Source of the DNA: Arabidopsis thaliana
Lineage: Eukaryota; Streptophyta; Magnoliopsida; Brassicales; Brassicaceae
DNA length: 64,000 nucleotides
NCBI RefSeq assembly: GCF_000001735.4
Contig: NC_003076.8
Span: 6,510,001-6,574,000, forward strand
Direction: 5' to 3'
Every line of letters begins with the position of its first letter. The stretch's first letter is position 1. Shown here one piece after another: positions 1 through 11,715 of this stretch. Below the pieces are notes generated by a model. That model made no database searches. It was given only the letters and a program-made list of their open reading frames with translations, and was not told the origin of the DNA. The translations under genes were made by a program, and so were the position numbers.

Positions 1-30
1 GTAGAGGAAGAGTGGCAACGCCATACATAC

Positions 31-2701
31 TTGAACAATAAACTCTCCATCCTGTAGCTTTTGGATACCTCCCACCCTGATAAAATCTGACACATTATCC
101 TAGGGGAAGAAAAATGGATCAATAACCCATTTACCGACGTTTACCATCAAATTCTGCATAATGAATAAACCGAAAGTAGCATACAGCACACCTCATTATC
201 GGCAAGGCCATAAAGAGCAAATGCAGCATTGTGTTGCAATGATCCATTTCTTGAATCGAGAAGCTTCAATAAAGGTCCTAAACCACCACTATGGGCAATA
301 CCAGCTTGATTGTGGGCATCCTGCAAGAAAGAGTATGCTAGAAATCAAAAGACACATCGGTTTTATTATTTAATATAACTCACTACTTAAAAGTTCCCCC
401 TAATGAAAACAGATTTAGAAACACAATAAGAATACCCATCTTCCACAACCATGGAAGCCAGCTTTTTTAGCATCTATAAATTTAAAATCAAACCAATCTT
501 GAAGTAACCAATAAGAAAACAGTTGACAATCAAGGCAACAGCAAATTATCCAGGATCACTAGGAATTATTTGAAAACACTAAGAAACAAAAGCTACAAAT
601 TAATAACAGTTGTGGTATCAAATGTTTGATCTGGAAGTAAGAAGAGGTAACATCTAAAGCGTGAAGTTACTATTTCACAACACTCAAATGGGAATGCGTA
701 CACTTTCATAACCGAACTACCAAAAGTTTTAAAAGAAGAACCTGTGCCAATCTACCCAGTGCAAAGGCCGACATTTCCTTCAACTGGACATCCGGGGACT
801 GAAGCATCTCAATTAAAGGACGGACAGCACCCCTTTGCACAATGTGCACCTGCAAAGTTATAATTTGAGCATGAAGTGAAGAATGAACAAAACAAACCTA
901 TATAAATCAGGGAAAATGGTAGAATTAGTGAGAAATGGGAAGGTATGTTCTACAAATCAACAGAAACAAACAACTTATCACTTCGTATAACCAAACAAAA
1001 AAAGATATAAGGCTTTCGGGAATGGAAAAAGAGCTGAGGATAAAAAAACCTGGGATGAAATTGTACCTTACAATCAGAATCAGTTGAGGCAAACTGCCCA
1101 AGTAATAAAGCCGCCTCTCTTTGACTCTCAGGGCAACAGGAGCTGTAAAAGAAAAATTCAAGAAATCAAAAGAATGAACTTGGGGTTAACAGCGAAATAA
1201 AAACCTCAACAATAGAGAAGCTGGTAAGATTTCAGCTCTAGCCAAAGTCATAACAACTCTATGCTGAACCATCAACCATGTATATCAAAATGGTGAGGGT
1301 CCACATACCTAAGAAGACCAATGACAGGTTGCAACGCCCCGGCAGTAAGAACCTCTTTTTTAATGTGTGGAGACGAGTGTACTAGATTGCCTATAACTCC
1401 AACCTTAAAAAGCATGACTCAACTGGTTATTTCAACGTCAATCCCACATAGATAAATAAGTAGCAAAACAGTTGATTATAAAAAGATTCCTAACCGCTTC
1501 ATAATGTATAGCAGCATCCTCTGATCCTAGCATTAGAATAAGTGTGGGAAGAGCATTGCATTCAACTATCTGCAAAGAAAATAATTATCATGCTCCGGCT
1601 AAATCTAAGTAGAAGCTGTAAGATAGCAATATTTACCTGATTCTTGTTATCATCATTTTTAAATGCAAGGGTTCTCAATGCCCCTGCTGCTGCTCTCTGG
1701 ACCTTTGAATCAGAAAATTCAAGCAACTCCACGAGAGGTGGAATACCGCCTTCTACCCTGTTTGTCAAACTGGAAGTCAAGAGGATAGAGTTGTACTGAA
1801 AACAAATCTCGAAAGGAGAAAACCACTTAAATATGCTGACCTAACACGGGTCTTGATACTGCTGTTCTCATGAGCAAGATTGGTGATGGCATCAGCCGCT
1901 CTTCTGATAACACTATTCACAGCTCGAGAGCTAGAACCATCTTTGTTTCTCTTCAACAAATTCACTAAATGAGGTAAGGCACCTTTGTCTACTATCAGTT
2001 TCTGATACTCTGGCTGTTAAGAAATCAATTCCACAACACGATCACACAAACAATACATAATCCCCTCCGTGTATAAGAGTTCAATTACCAAAATTTTGCC
2101 TTAAAAAAAATTGATTTGGATCAACAAAACAAAAAAGGAAACTACTTTCTAACAAGCTAAACACACTATACAAGGAGCTGACATAGAGAAAATGAGGATC
2201 ACAACCTTAATAGCAAGAAGACCAAGCGCAAAAGCGCTTCCCTTCTCAACTTCGTGTTCGTACGGCTTCTCAGCCAAGTCCCCGTCGTTGTATGGTGGCG
2301 CCTGTAGATGCGTCATAAGAGCTGGAACAGCACCTCCGTCGACAATCACGTTCACTAAATCCTCTGCTGAACATCAAAGGTCACTAGTCATGCAACAAAA
2401 TATGAAGAAACCGGAGAAAAAGGAGTAAGATCGGAAGCTGATTTTCACCGTTTTTGGCTAGCTCAGCCAGAACTTGAGTGGCTCGCTTGGCAGCAGCGCG
2501 ATCGGACTCTTGCCAAGAGAAGGCAGAGTTTAGTACCGAGACTTGAGCAGCAACCTCGCTAAGAAGCGCTTGGCCTCCGTCGGTGCTGACGGCAGAGATC
2601 TCTCGATCTTCTACGGCGGCGGCTCCTTCCTCTAGCTTCCGCTTCTGTCCTTTACGCTCCGGAAAACTCCGGCCTTCTCGCCTCTCCGGTTGTTGGTCCA
2701 T
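31..2701 (-). CDS. ARIA: ARIA, ARM-repeat protein interacting with ABF2 (5' part; 3' end outside window)
   Basis: This is the N-terminal portion of an armadillo-repeat protein. The start codon at 2701 opens a basic segment (KGQKRKLEE, about residues 17-25, NLS-like). Spliced exons at about 2449-2701, 2206-2363, 1843-2014 and onward to 192-320 and 31-99 encode successive ARM repeats, with motifs such as VDGGAVPALM, DKGALPHLVNLL and HNAAFALYGLA. In the known family the ARM array is followed by a C-terminal BTB domain; that part lies beyond the left edge. ARIA binds the bZIP factor ABF2 and acts positively in ABA responses in the nucleus (family knowledge). The first 30 bases of the window are intron. 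No frameshift was seen in the visible exons. The paralogue ABAP1 is the main alternative, but the neighbouring genes favour ARIA. Confidence 0.9.
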
Positions 2702-3027
2702 CGTTCACAAAGTAAAAGACGATCCGAAGAAGAGGAGAGATCAGAGAAGAAGAAGAAGCAGCGTTTTGAAATCAATCTCAGGCACAAAAGAGATCAGGGG
2801 TATTTTCGTTATTTCATTCGACTCACAAATAAAAACCCTTTATTTTATTTTTATTTTGTATTTCTAGTTTAAATTGTAAGAAAAGAAAAAAACAAATTCG
2901 TACTTGGGATTAGAGTATTAGACATAAATGATCTTTCTTATTAATGTCCAAAGAATGTATAATTGAAACGTTTTTAATTTTTCGTTTACATTTTTGATTG
3001 TTTATATATTGAAATGTTTTTAGACAA

Positions 3028-3053
3028 ATATATATATATATATATATATATAT
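3028..3053. repeat. TA dinucleotide tract
   Basis: An uninterrupted AT/TA run of about 26 bases. It is flanked on both sides by the same short sequence (TATTGAAATGTTTTT), so the tract sits inside an imperfect direct duplication. It is probably length-polymorphic. Confidence 0.95.
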
Positions 3054-3889
3054 TGAAATGTTTTTCTAGCGACATAGTGCTAATTTGCGCTCCTCACTGG
3101 TGGTGCCGATTTGCTAACTTGGGCGTACCGGAACTGAAAAGATATTGTCCCACTCCCACCTCGAGGTTGTGCAGTTTTATTGCAACAACTAAAAACTTAT
3201 TGTTGATGGTTTATAGTCATTATTAGTTGGTATCAATAATAATAAAAATAAGTAATAGTAAGGCTTTTGAACTTTTGGGTGGTCTGCCACAAAGGAGACG
3301 TGTTTGAAAGTGTGAATAAAAATATCAAAGAGAGAAGAAAGAACTATTTCTTTAATTTGAGAAGATAAAAGGAACTATTTCTTTATATATGGTGACCACA
3401 TGAAATCAAAACTTCGGAGGCACGAGCATGCTTTGAACAAACAAAGGGGAAAAAAAAAAGCGAGAACAAACGATAAAGTGGAAGAAAATAAAAGGTTTAT
3501 TCATAGAATCATAGCTCATTATGATATATGGAATTCAGCAGCATATCTCTTTTTGTGCCTCTCTCAAGAGCAATAGAGCATGTATCTTATTATTTGTGTT
3601 TGTAAAAATGTGATTGATTCACTATGAGATCATAAGAAATAATTATTGTGAGGTCTAAAGTGGGCAAATGCCTAGGTAGTGATGTGTGTGATGCTATGTA
3701 GTGATGTGTGAAGCTAGCTGGTATCCATATATACATTTTTTTCTTATAAAAGTATCAATATATAATGATATACATGTTACTTGCAATTTTTTTATTTTAT
3801 TTTACATTTCACATAAATAATATATTTGTTTTGTAACCCAATCAAGATGATATAATGTGGAGTGTCCAATAGAAGATTTTCGAAAATAA

Positions 3890-4042
3890 TGGGCCTGATC
3901 ATGAGCCAGGTCTCGTTGCTGGGCCATATAGGCATGAAATTCCCACGTCAGCCGCAATGGAATTAACGGAGAGAGAAAAGGTCAAAGGACCTCTCTTTGA
4001 CTCGCTCTTCGTTTTTGATCTCCGGCCGGACCAGAGGGTCAA
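3890..4042. promoter_or_regulatory. Site II pair plus W-box cluster
   Basis: TGGGCC occurs at 3890-3895 and 3920-3925. TTGAC cores, in either orientation, lie at 3981-3985, 3997-4001 and 4038-4042, and CCACGTCA sits near 3943. Site II elements are bound by TCP factors and W-boxes by WRKY factors (established). The block lies more than 1.1 kb upstream of ARIA and downstream of the next gene, so its target is unclear. Confidence 0.45.
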
Positions 4043-5370
4043 CACCTTCTGCTCTCTGACCTTACCTAAACCCTGAACCTTCTCCGAATCACATGCCAGA
4101 CCATTGAGATTGTTATATACTTATATATGTTTGTTTCCTGTGTTTTAGAATCATACAAAACTATAGTCTAACCGGGCCAAGTTCCAAGCAATCTTCTTGA
4201 GAAACCAAGACTTGATCTTAGCTAAGTCACAAAACTTCCTAGTGGGTTTCACCCATCCGATAAGAGTTATATTATATCTCACCTTAACGTTGAACTACGA
4301 ACAAAGACATTAGTCGTTCCAAATTGCTTAAACAAGAACAGTAAAATTCTTTTTTCACATGACACAACATGATTTAAGTTTTTGCTTCTTTTATAGCATG
4401 TGTGTGAAGTTAGATATCTTAAGTTACATTCGTCACAAACTGGTAGATGGCGAGTGGTTTCGCTCTGCTTCATGTTGGTCTAGGCCAATAATCCTTTCAA
4501 GTGAGAAACTGTATCTCATCGTTCCGCTTGACTACATGTAGACATTTTAAGTGGCAAGAAAACTCGTATTTCTATAGACTCGGAGTTAGTGTAGGTTTCA
4601 TCTTAAGATGAGTACAAAGAAAAAGAAAATAGTGATCCCAGGCTAAGACAGTGTATAGACTCGTTTATAGTGTTTTTGTTTGTCCATCCATTCTTTGCTG
4701 TATTTTTTAGTGTAGTGAAAGAAGACAGCGTGGCATTATCATGATTGAAGTCATATACAGATCTAACGAATACGTCAAAGATTGATTTCACTTTTTTACA
4801 GAATTAGACATGATGAATTTTGATGTCAGGGATTAGTTTGAATGTTGGGTTCAAAACGTTAGGCCAGAGAGAGTTACAGAAGTGGACCCTGTCTTATAAA
4901 CGTTGAGCCAAAGTTACTTGGTGGATTTTTGCTGAGAGAAAAAGGATCTAAACAAAACATCTGAAACTTGCATGTGCACATCATTCATTATCAATACACT
5001 ATTTGCTCTTTCGTTATCTTTGGCATTTACTCTTTTGTCGCTCTCTCAAACTAACAAATCATCTAAAGTGTAAACCAAAGATTTGATCTTTCTAATAAAC
5101 CCAAACCTTTGAAAACTTTAGGCTTAGATACTGACAGAGATACACAACAAAGAACAAGACTTTCGAATCCAAATACATAATGAAAAAGCATAAAAATGGA
5201 TGTGTTCAATGATGAAATTTCTTATTGTTTTCGGGTATGAAAATGCCCATCACATTTACACTGTCACACCTCAGATCTCAATCACAAAGATCCATCTAAT
5301 CACAAAAACCCAACCAAAGGATAAACAGATATATAAGTCACAAAAAGATAAACAGATATGTTGATCAAGT

Positions 5371-6162
5371 TCATCTCTCAACTCTGTTTTTCTGGAGCCT
5401 TAGAGGAAACAGAGGAGGCAATCGAGAAGAGGACTTAGACGGAGTACAAACAGGAACATGAATCATTGGTCTTATCCTCATAGTCACAGATCTCGTTCTC
5501 TCTAACCCTTTCTTACCTCTCTTCCCTTCCTTCTCTCTCTCCTCCTTCTTCACCGCATCGCCAATCGAACTCGAAGAAGACGATGTCGAGCTTGAAGAAG
5601 AAGACGGCGAGAGAGACGATACCCTCGTTGAAGCCGTCGTAGTCGTGGTAGTCCTCTGTTTCTTCAGCCGCAAAAGCTCTTTCCACAGCACAGTACATTT
5701 TGGTGGACGTGGAGAAGGGTCGTCGTCAAGAAACCAGCTTCCTCTGTTGTTGTTGTTGTTGTTGTTGTTGTTATTATTCTCTTGCTCCTTGTTATGAACA
5801 AAACCCTCCTCGTTCACTACTTTATGATCTTCTTCTTCTTGTTGGACTTCGACTTTTGGTTTCAATGTAACGTTTTTAAGCTTCTCTGAATGCTTAACCT
5901 GCCAGAAAGGAAGTAACTTTCCTTCGGAGAACAACTCGTCAGCGCTAAGCATCGTTGCATTTTCCGACAGAAACTCAAAGTCTCCGGCTTTCACTGAGCT
6001 CTTGTCTTTTTCTTCTCTACCCACAATGAGATTCATCACAGGGTTGATACAGATGAAATCTCCGTCGCTATCTGATGATGACAAATCCGCTGAGAAGGAA
6101 ATGCGAGGCCCTGTCGTCGACGGTTCAGCCTCAGCCATTGTCGCCGTTTCTGCTGATACCAT
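5371..6162 (-). CDS. Plant-specific Ser-rich protein of unknown function (AT5G19340-like)
   Basis: A single-exon frame of about 263 residues, starting with MVSAETATMAEAEP at 6162; an in-frame ATG at 6180 would add six residues. The N-terminal half carries a motif I associate with a plant-specific family (AT3G12970 and AT3G05980 relatives): ISFSADLSS, then ADELFSEGKLLPFWQVK, and later CTVLWKELLRLKKQR. Between them lies an acidic and glutamine-rich stretch ending in 11 consecutive Asn. The C-terminal half is a long Ser/Thr run followed by a Lys/Glu/Arg-rich segment and a Pro-rich tail. There is no signal peptide or membrane span. Most of the protein should be disordered. Function is unknown; a nuclear or regulatory role would be a guess. 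Confidence 0.85.
   Translation of the reverse strand: MVSAETATMAEAEPSTTGPRISFSADLSSSDSDGDFICINPVMNLIVGREEKDKSSVKAGDFEFLSENATMLSADELFSEGKLLPFWQVKHSEKLKNVTLKPKVEVQQEEEDHKVVNEEGFVHNKEQENNNNNNNNNNNRGSWFLDDDPSPRPPKCTVLWKELLRLKKQRTTTTTTASTRVSSLSPSSSSSSTSSSSSSIGDAVKKEEREKEGKRGKKGLERTRSVTMRIRPMIHVPVCTPSKSSSRLPPLFPLRLQKNRVER
5746..5778. repeat. GTT trinucleotide microsatellite coding poly-Asn
   Basis: Nine GTT units followed by two ATT units on the plus strand read as nine AAC and two AAT codons on the minus strand. This gives 11 consecutive Asn in the Ser-rich protein. It is in frame and probably variable in length among accessions. Confidence 0.95.
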
Positions 6163-6266
6163 GATCGTACTATGTAACAATGGAGCTAGTTATGAAGTTA
6201 CAAACAAAGCAACGTGTATAGAGCAAGTGGACTTTGTGAGAGAGAAGTGAAGATGAGGTTATAACA

Positions 6267-6276
6267 TTTATATAAA
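6267..6276 (-). promoter_or_regulatory. TATA box of the Ser-rich protein gene
   Basis: On the minus strand this reads TTTATATAAATG, about 105 bases upstream of the ATG at 6162. A GA/CT dinucleotide run at about 6281-6299 lies just upstream of it on the minus strand, resembling a plant pyrimidine patch. Confidence 0.6.
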
Positions 6277-8977
6277 GGACAGAGAGAGAGAGAGAGAAGG
6301 GATGAAGTAAGAAGACCACATGGACACGTTGAGAAGGAGACAAATTACAGAGATGTAAGAAGAGAAGAAGGAAGGAACCTATGGAAGATGAAGAAAGATT
6401 TAGATAATGAACATGCATTATGCATATAAAATATTATTCACATCGATCGGGAGATGCGTTGGATAAATAGTAAGAATATCGAATATTTATTTTGTTTTTT
6501 CAATGATTAAGTCTGCTTAATTATTTGAATAATGTAGATGTGGATTTGAAAGAGGGATCAAGGGAGGTTTGACTGAAGATTAAGGAGGAAAAATTGAACA
6601 GTGAACACATGTACTCACATGACCTTGGTGTCTTTGCCATGTGAGAACAAGTACAACTCCTAAATACGAGATACATATAATATCTCATCTATATTTGTGT
6701 TCTTCTTCGTACAAATATTTACCATTGGGCATATCAAAATTTTAGTTTTACCATTAGGTTAAATACTTTTTACAGTAAATCATTGGAAGATTATTAGAAA
6801 AGAATTTTGTCTCTATAATCATTAACTTGGTAAATACTCATTTTCTCATCTTTTCAATATTAAAGTCATTTTAAGTTTTTTTACACAATATAACATATTT
6901 AAAGATATGTTGTATATGTTGTTAATAAATTATATAAAATAATACTTTATTACACTAAAAACTGCGTAACTTTATATTTGATCAGAAATGAAACATATAC
7001 GTAATTAATTTTATGAATTGTAAATACATCAACTTGATTAAAAAATACACATAACTTGGATAATTTTTCTTTCCGGACTTTTGTCTTCTTCATTTTCAGA
7101 TTAGCCAACTGTCTGTCGGATAAGACGAGATAGCCACCTATTATTTGATTCACGTTCTTTTGGCTTCTGCTTATGAATAGTCGAATACAAATGTGATATG
7201 TTTATTATTTGTAACAAAAATGGGTATTTCGATCAGCTTAATAAACATACATGGTGATTACTCGATATTAACTTGGAGACACTTTTGAGCAGCGGTTTTA
7301 TTGGTGTTGGACCACTCCTTTCTTTGTTTTGGTGCAGAATTATCATTGCCAAATTAAATACAAAAAATATTATTACGATTACATAAACACATCCCCTTTT
7401 AAAGTGCCAATATGCTTCATTTGTTTAGTTTTTTCTTTTGTTTTCTTTTTTTCTGCAACAGTGCAAATATTAAATGCTGTCGTCGAGAAGAGTGGGAGAG
7501 AGACAGCGATGTTACCAAAGATCTTAACATTACTAAACACATGTCACTGTTTATCATTAACTGTCCATTACCATGCAATGCAAAACACAAAATTCCAGTC
7601 TATCCTATATAACTTTTCAATAGTATTTGTTTCCACTAATCAATCATTAACCACATTACTTATATATTAACTCATCACTACATCAAATTCGTCAATAGTA
7701 TCTTTCAAGTTGTATGATATACATATACAGAAAAACAAGAATCATGGTGTTCAAGAAAATTCAATAATTGTAAGTAGTAACTAGAGAGGTCCCCAAAATG
7801 ATTTTATATCATTGCATTTCGCTGTGCTTGTGTTTATATAAACATCAAGGATTCAAGATGGTCAAGGAAAAAATGAAGAGACCCCCAAAATCAAATGAGG
7901 ACTTCATTATTGGTTATGATTAAAAACATACAAGTGAATATTTTAGTTTGTAATGTATAAGAGAAACAAAGTGTAGAAGTTTTGACTTTGACCACATTAT
8001 TAGAATCTTTATTCACGTATGAACCGATTCTCAATGCAAAGAAGCACATGTATCCATCCACTTAGAGCCAAACAAATGCATACGTGGTTAATGTTGTTGA
8101 ACTTCTACTCTACGTATATGATTAATTTGTACGACCATCATCATCATTAATATCTTCTCGAAAAAACCCAAACAAAATCTAGAAGCTTATGTATTGTCAT
8201 GCACATTTTATGTTTAACTACAAGAATGTCACTGTTTTGGTTTGACAGTGACCATAAGGTTCAATAAATATGCAAAAAAGGCACCAGAATCACTGTCTGA
8301 GATTTTGGTGCGTGCATGAAATGGAGCAAGGTATCAAATCCATTTTTTGTTTTAGAGATGGTTAACGATTTTTTTTGTATAAATGTTGTGCAAATCCACA
8401 ATAGCCGAACCAACCTTCATGTTATGTACTAGCTAGTTTGGACTAGTTTTGCCCTGTCTCATAGTCATCATGGCTTCACTACAACATAAACCCTATCCAA
8501 GATAATGTTTTCACTCAAACAACTTGATAGTCACATACTCACATTCATTCCAAGAAAACGATGTGTAACAAATCGCTAAAAACAATATGTTTTGTCATCA
8601 CATATGTATTTTGGAATTTCATCGAGTGGTTGATAGCCGTGTACAAATTTTTCTTCATAGCGAAGTCGATTACAAAAATGAAAAATAACGAAATAATCAA
8701 AATCTTTTATTAGTTTCATTAATTGAGTTTTATTGAAACTCAATTTTAAAATAATAAATTAAAGAAAATCACCATAAATTAATTTGGCGTCTATAAACAG
8801 AGAAATTAAAATAAATTCCTTTTTCTAAATTTCGTTTACATCGAATTACCCAAAATCCTAAAAATATACAAAAATAAAAATAATTGATAGACCGGTCGGG
8901 ATATTTGGCGAGCCGACCCGTCGCGTCGTGGGTTTAGGTTTAACGTATTGGCGCGCCAGTGAAGAAAATAGACGACG
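6277..8977. other. Divergent intergenic region
   Basis: About 2.7 kb of AT-rich DNA between two divergent genes. It holds a GA microsatellite near 6281-6299 and otherwise only low-complexity AT sequence. The open frames in it (for example 7329-7670) are rich in Phe and Cys and unlike known proteins. I see no RNA gene or transposon terminus. Confidence 0.5.
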
Positions 8978-11295
8978 ATGGCGATGATGCATCCTCCGCA
9001 GCCGCCGCAAGGCTCCTATCACCATCCTCAGACGCTCGAAGAAGTTCGAACTCTTTGGATTGGTGATTTGCAGTACTGGGTCGACGAAAATTACCTCACT
9101 TCCTGCTTCTCCCAAACCGGCGAGGTATCTCTTCACCTCTTTGTTTCCTCAGCTTTCTCTAAAAGCTGTGACTTTGTCAATTTCCAATTCACAGCTCTCC
9201 ATTTTCCTGGGTTTATTCGCCATCTAGGAACAAGATAAAGCAGTGAATTTTACTTTCGGGATTTTAAGGGTTGGCTTATATTTCTCGTGCTTTATTGAAA
9301 CACTGATTCTTAATATGGTTTTGTTCTCTCTCGAAAGACTCGCACGATGTTCTATGTTCACCGTCTATATTTTATGCTCCTAATTCAATAGGTAGCAGAT
9401 AGGTACTTCTGTATCTCCTTTTCGATTCCACAATAGGCTTTTGTTTCTGTTTCCTGCAAGTAAGATTTGTTGTTAGAAATTTTCTTCTAGATCCTTCTCT
9501 TAACTCTCTAATTTATATCTTTGTATGTGCTTAATTTATTAAGTTCTGGTCCTATATGATCTTCAAGTGTGTCAAGATTGTAATGGTTTATATACACATT
9601 TGTGCAGCTCGTTTCTGTCAAGGTAATACGTAACAAGATCACGGGACAGCCAGAGGGGTATGGTTTTATAGAGTTTATATCTCATGCAGCAGCAGAGAGA
9701 ACTCTGCAGACGTACAATGGGACACAGATGCCTGGAACTGAGTTAACTTTTCGGTTAAATTGGGCTTCTTTTGGTTCAGGACAGAAAGTTGATGCTGGAC
9801 CTGATCATTCTATCTTTGTTGGAGATTTAGCACCTGATGTTACAGATTATCTTCTTCAAGAGACATTCCGTGTTCATTATTCTTCTGTTAGAGGTGCCAA
9901 GGTTGTTACTGATCCAAGTACTGGACGATCAAAGGGTTATGGATTTGTAAAATTTGCAGAGGAAAGTGAAAGGAATCGGGCTATGGCTGAAATGAATGGT
10001 TTGTATTGCTCAACAAGGCCTATGCGTATTAGCGCAGCAACACCTAAAAAAAACGTCGGTGTGCAGCAACAATATGTCACCAAAGGTATGAGAACAAAAC
10101 ACGATACGTGATTTTGTTAATCAGATTTTGTTTAGTCCAGCTTATATACTGTTTGGATATCATTTGCTTAACTGGGAGTTTTTGTCTAGCTGTTTACCCA
10201 GTTACAGTCCCATCTGCAGTTGCTGCACCAGTCCAAGCATACGTTGCTCCACCTGAAAGTGATGTCACCTGTACAACGGTAAGTTTTATCTGAAAAGCTT
10301 GAGTTTTTTTTTCTCGTCAAGTCTCCTGATTGTTTTCATGCATTGGTTTTGGTGTACAGATTTCAGTTGCCAATTTGGACCAAAATGTTACAGAGGAAGA
10401 GCTGAAGAAAGCATTCTCCCAATTAGGAGAGGTTATTTATGTCAAAATACCTGCAACAAAGGGATATGGTTATGTTCAATTCAAAACCAGGTAGGCCACC
10501 CAGTAAAACTCAGTCACTTGCGATTGCTTCCATGTATCAGTTTGTGATGTCTGCTCATTTCTAGCTCCGTTGACTAGCATTTTGATATCTGCCCTTGTTG
10601 ACCCCAGGCCTTCTGCAGAAGAAGCTGTTCAAAGAATGCAGGGACAAGTGATTGGTCAACAAGCAGTTCGCATCTCTTGGAGTAAAAATCCAGGACAGGT
10701 AAAAGCTTACTGATGTGATGTATGACATTATTATACTTGCTGTGTTCACTGAATGTGGTTGATGACCTTTGGTATTTGTTATAGGATGGTTGGGTTACAC
10801 AAGCAGATCCGAATCAGTGGAATGGGTATTATGGTTATGGGCAAGGCTATGATGCATATGCTTATGGGGCAACTCAAGATCCATCCGTGTACGCATATGG
10901 TGGATATGGCTATCCCCAGTATCCGCAACAGGTAAAGACATGAAAACTTATAAAAGCTTTTGCAATTTATGGATACTTCTTGTTTTTCATGGTCAGACAA
11001 TTTTTTAGGGAGAGGGTACACAAGACATTTCGAACTCTGCGGCGGGTGGAGTAGCAGGTGCAGAGCAAGAGTTGTATGATCCTCTGGCCACTCCTGATGT
11101 AGACAAGTAAGATTCTTATTACTTTCTTACACCTTCTTACCTGGGTTGGTGTCTCGTTGAATGCCCCATTCATTGTTTTGTTCCTCTGGCATTTGTAGGT
11201 TAAATGCTGCTTACCTTTCGGTTCATGCAAGTGCCATATTAGGAAGGCCAATGTGGCAGCGGACCTCATCGCTCACATCACAATTGGGCAAATGA
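8978..11295 (+). CDS. Three-RRM RNA-binding protein, RBP45/RBP47 family (AT5G19350-like)
   Basis: Eight exons (8978-9124, 9608-10085, 10190-10278, 10360-10490, 10608-10698, 10785-10931, 11009-11106, 11199-11295) join to a 425-residue protein. RRM1 (about 24-102) has RNP2 LWIGDL and RNP1 EGYGFIEF. RRM2 (about 116-196) has IFVGDL and KGYGFVKF. RRM3 (about 238-310) has ISVANL and KGYGYVQF. The C-terminus is rich in Gly, Tyr and Gln (WNGYYGYGQGYDAYAYG), a low-complexity type found in stress-granule and oligouridylate-binding proteins. The family binds poly(U)-rich RNA in the nucleus and cytoplasm. The start is the first ATG in frame with RRM1. The gene is convergent with CPK34, leaving about 420 bases between stop codons. 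Confidence 0.93.
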
Positions 11296-11715
11296 TCGGG
11301 AAGAGAAGAATAAAATGGTGGGTGCTTTGAGATGTTTAGTGTGTCCATTTCACTGCTCTTTGTCTGATTGTTTGGGATTTTTCTGTAATCTACAGTTAGG
11401 ATCTAGTTACAATGCAAAATCATGAATCTTCCAACTTTTCTGCCATGGTCAATGATAATGCCTTTTACTTTTTTACTCACCCGTTAAATTAACAAACACC
11501 ACTAATGCACATACAATCGAATTGAAAAAGAATTCTGATACATTGAGAAACCTCTGAAACTTAAAATCAGTAGTAGACAAGCATAAAATATTCACGAACA
11601 TGAAACACCTCCCTAATCCCATTTTTAAGCCTTGCTCCTCTCTCTTGGTGAATCATGAGCAACCCAAGCCTTCTTCTTGATGTTCTTATGTGCTTACTTA
11701 TCTGTTCCAGTGGTG
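11296..11715. other. Convergent 3' UTR space
   Basis: This holds the 3' UTRs of the RRM gene (plus) and CPK34 (minus). I see no coding sequence. The two transcripts may approach or overlap each other. Confidence 0.6.

Larger units (their letters stand above)
2702..5370. other. Intergenic region with unassigned promoter-like block
   Basis: This is 2.7 kb between the ARIA start and the 3' end of the next minus-strand gene. It holds the ARIA promoter, a TA tract (3028-3053), and at 3890-4090 a compact block with two TGGGCC site II elements, three W-box cores and a pyrimidine-rich stretch. No open frame longer than about 64 codons in it looks like a protein I recognise. The 3' UTR of the gene ending at 5371 probably occupies the right end. 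Confidence 0.6.

Noticed and set aside
7329..7670. 113-codon plus-strand frame in the 6.3-9.0 kb spacer
   Set aside because: It is Phe/Cys/Leu-rich translation of AT-rich DNA and overlaps a second unrelated frame; nothing suggests selection.
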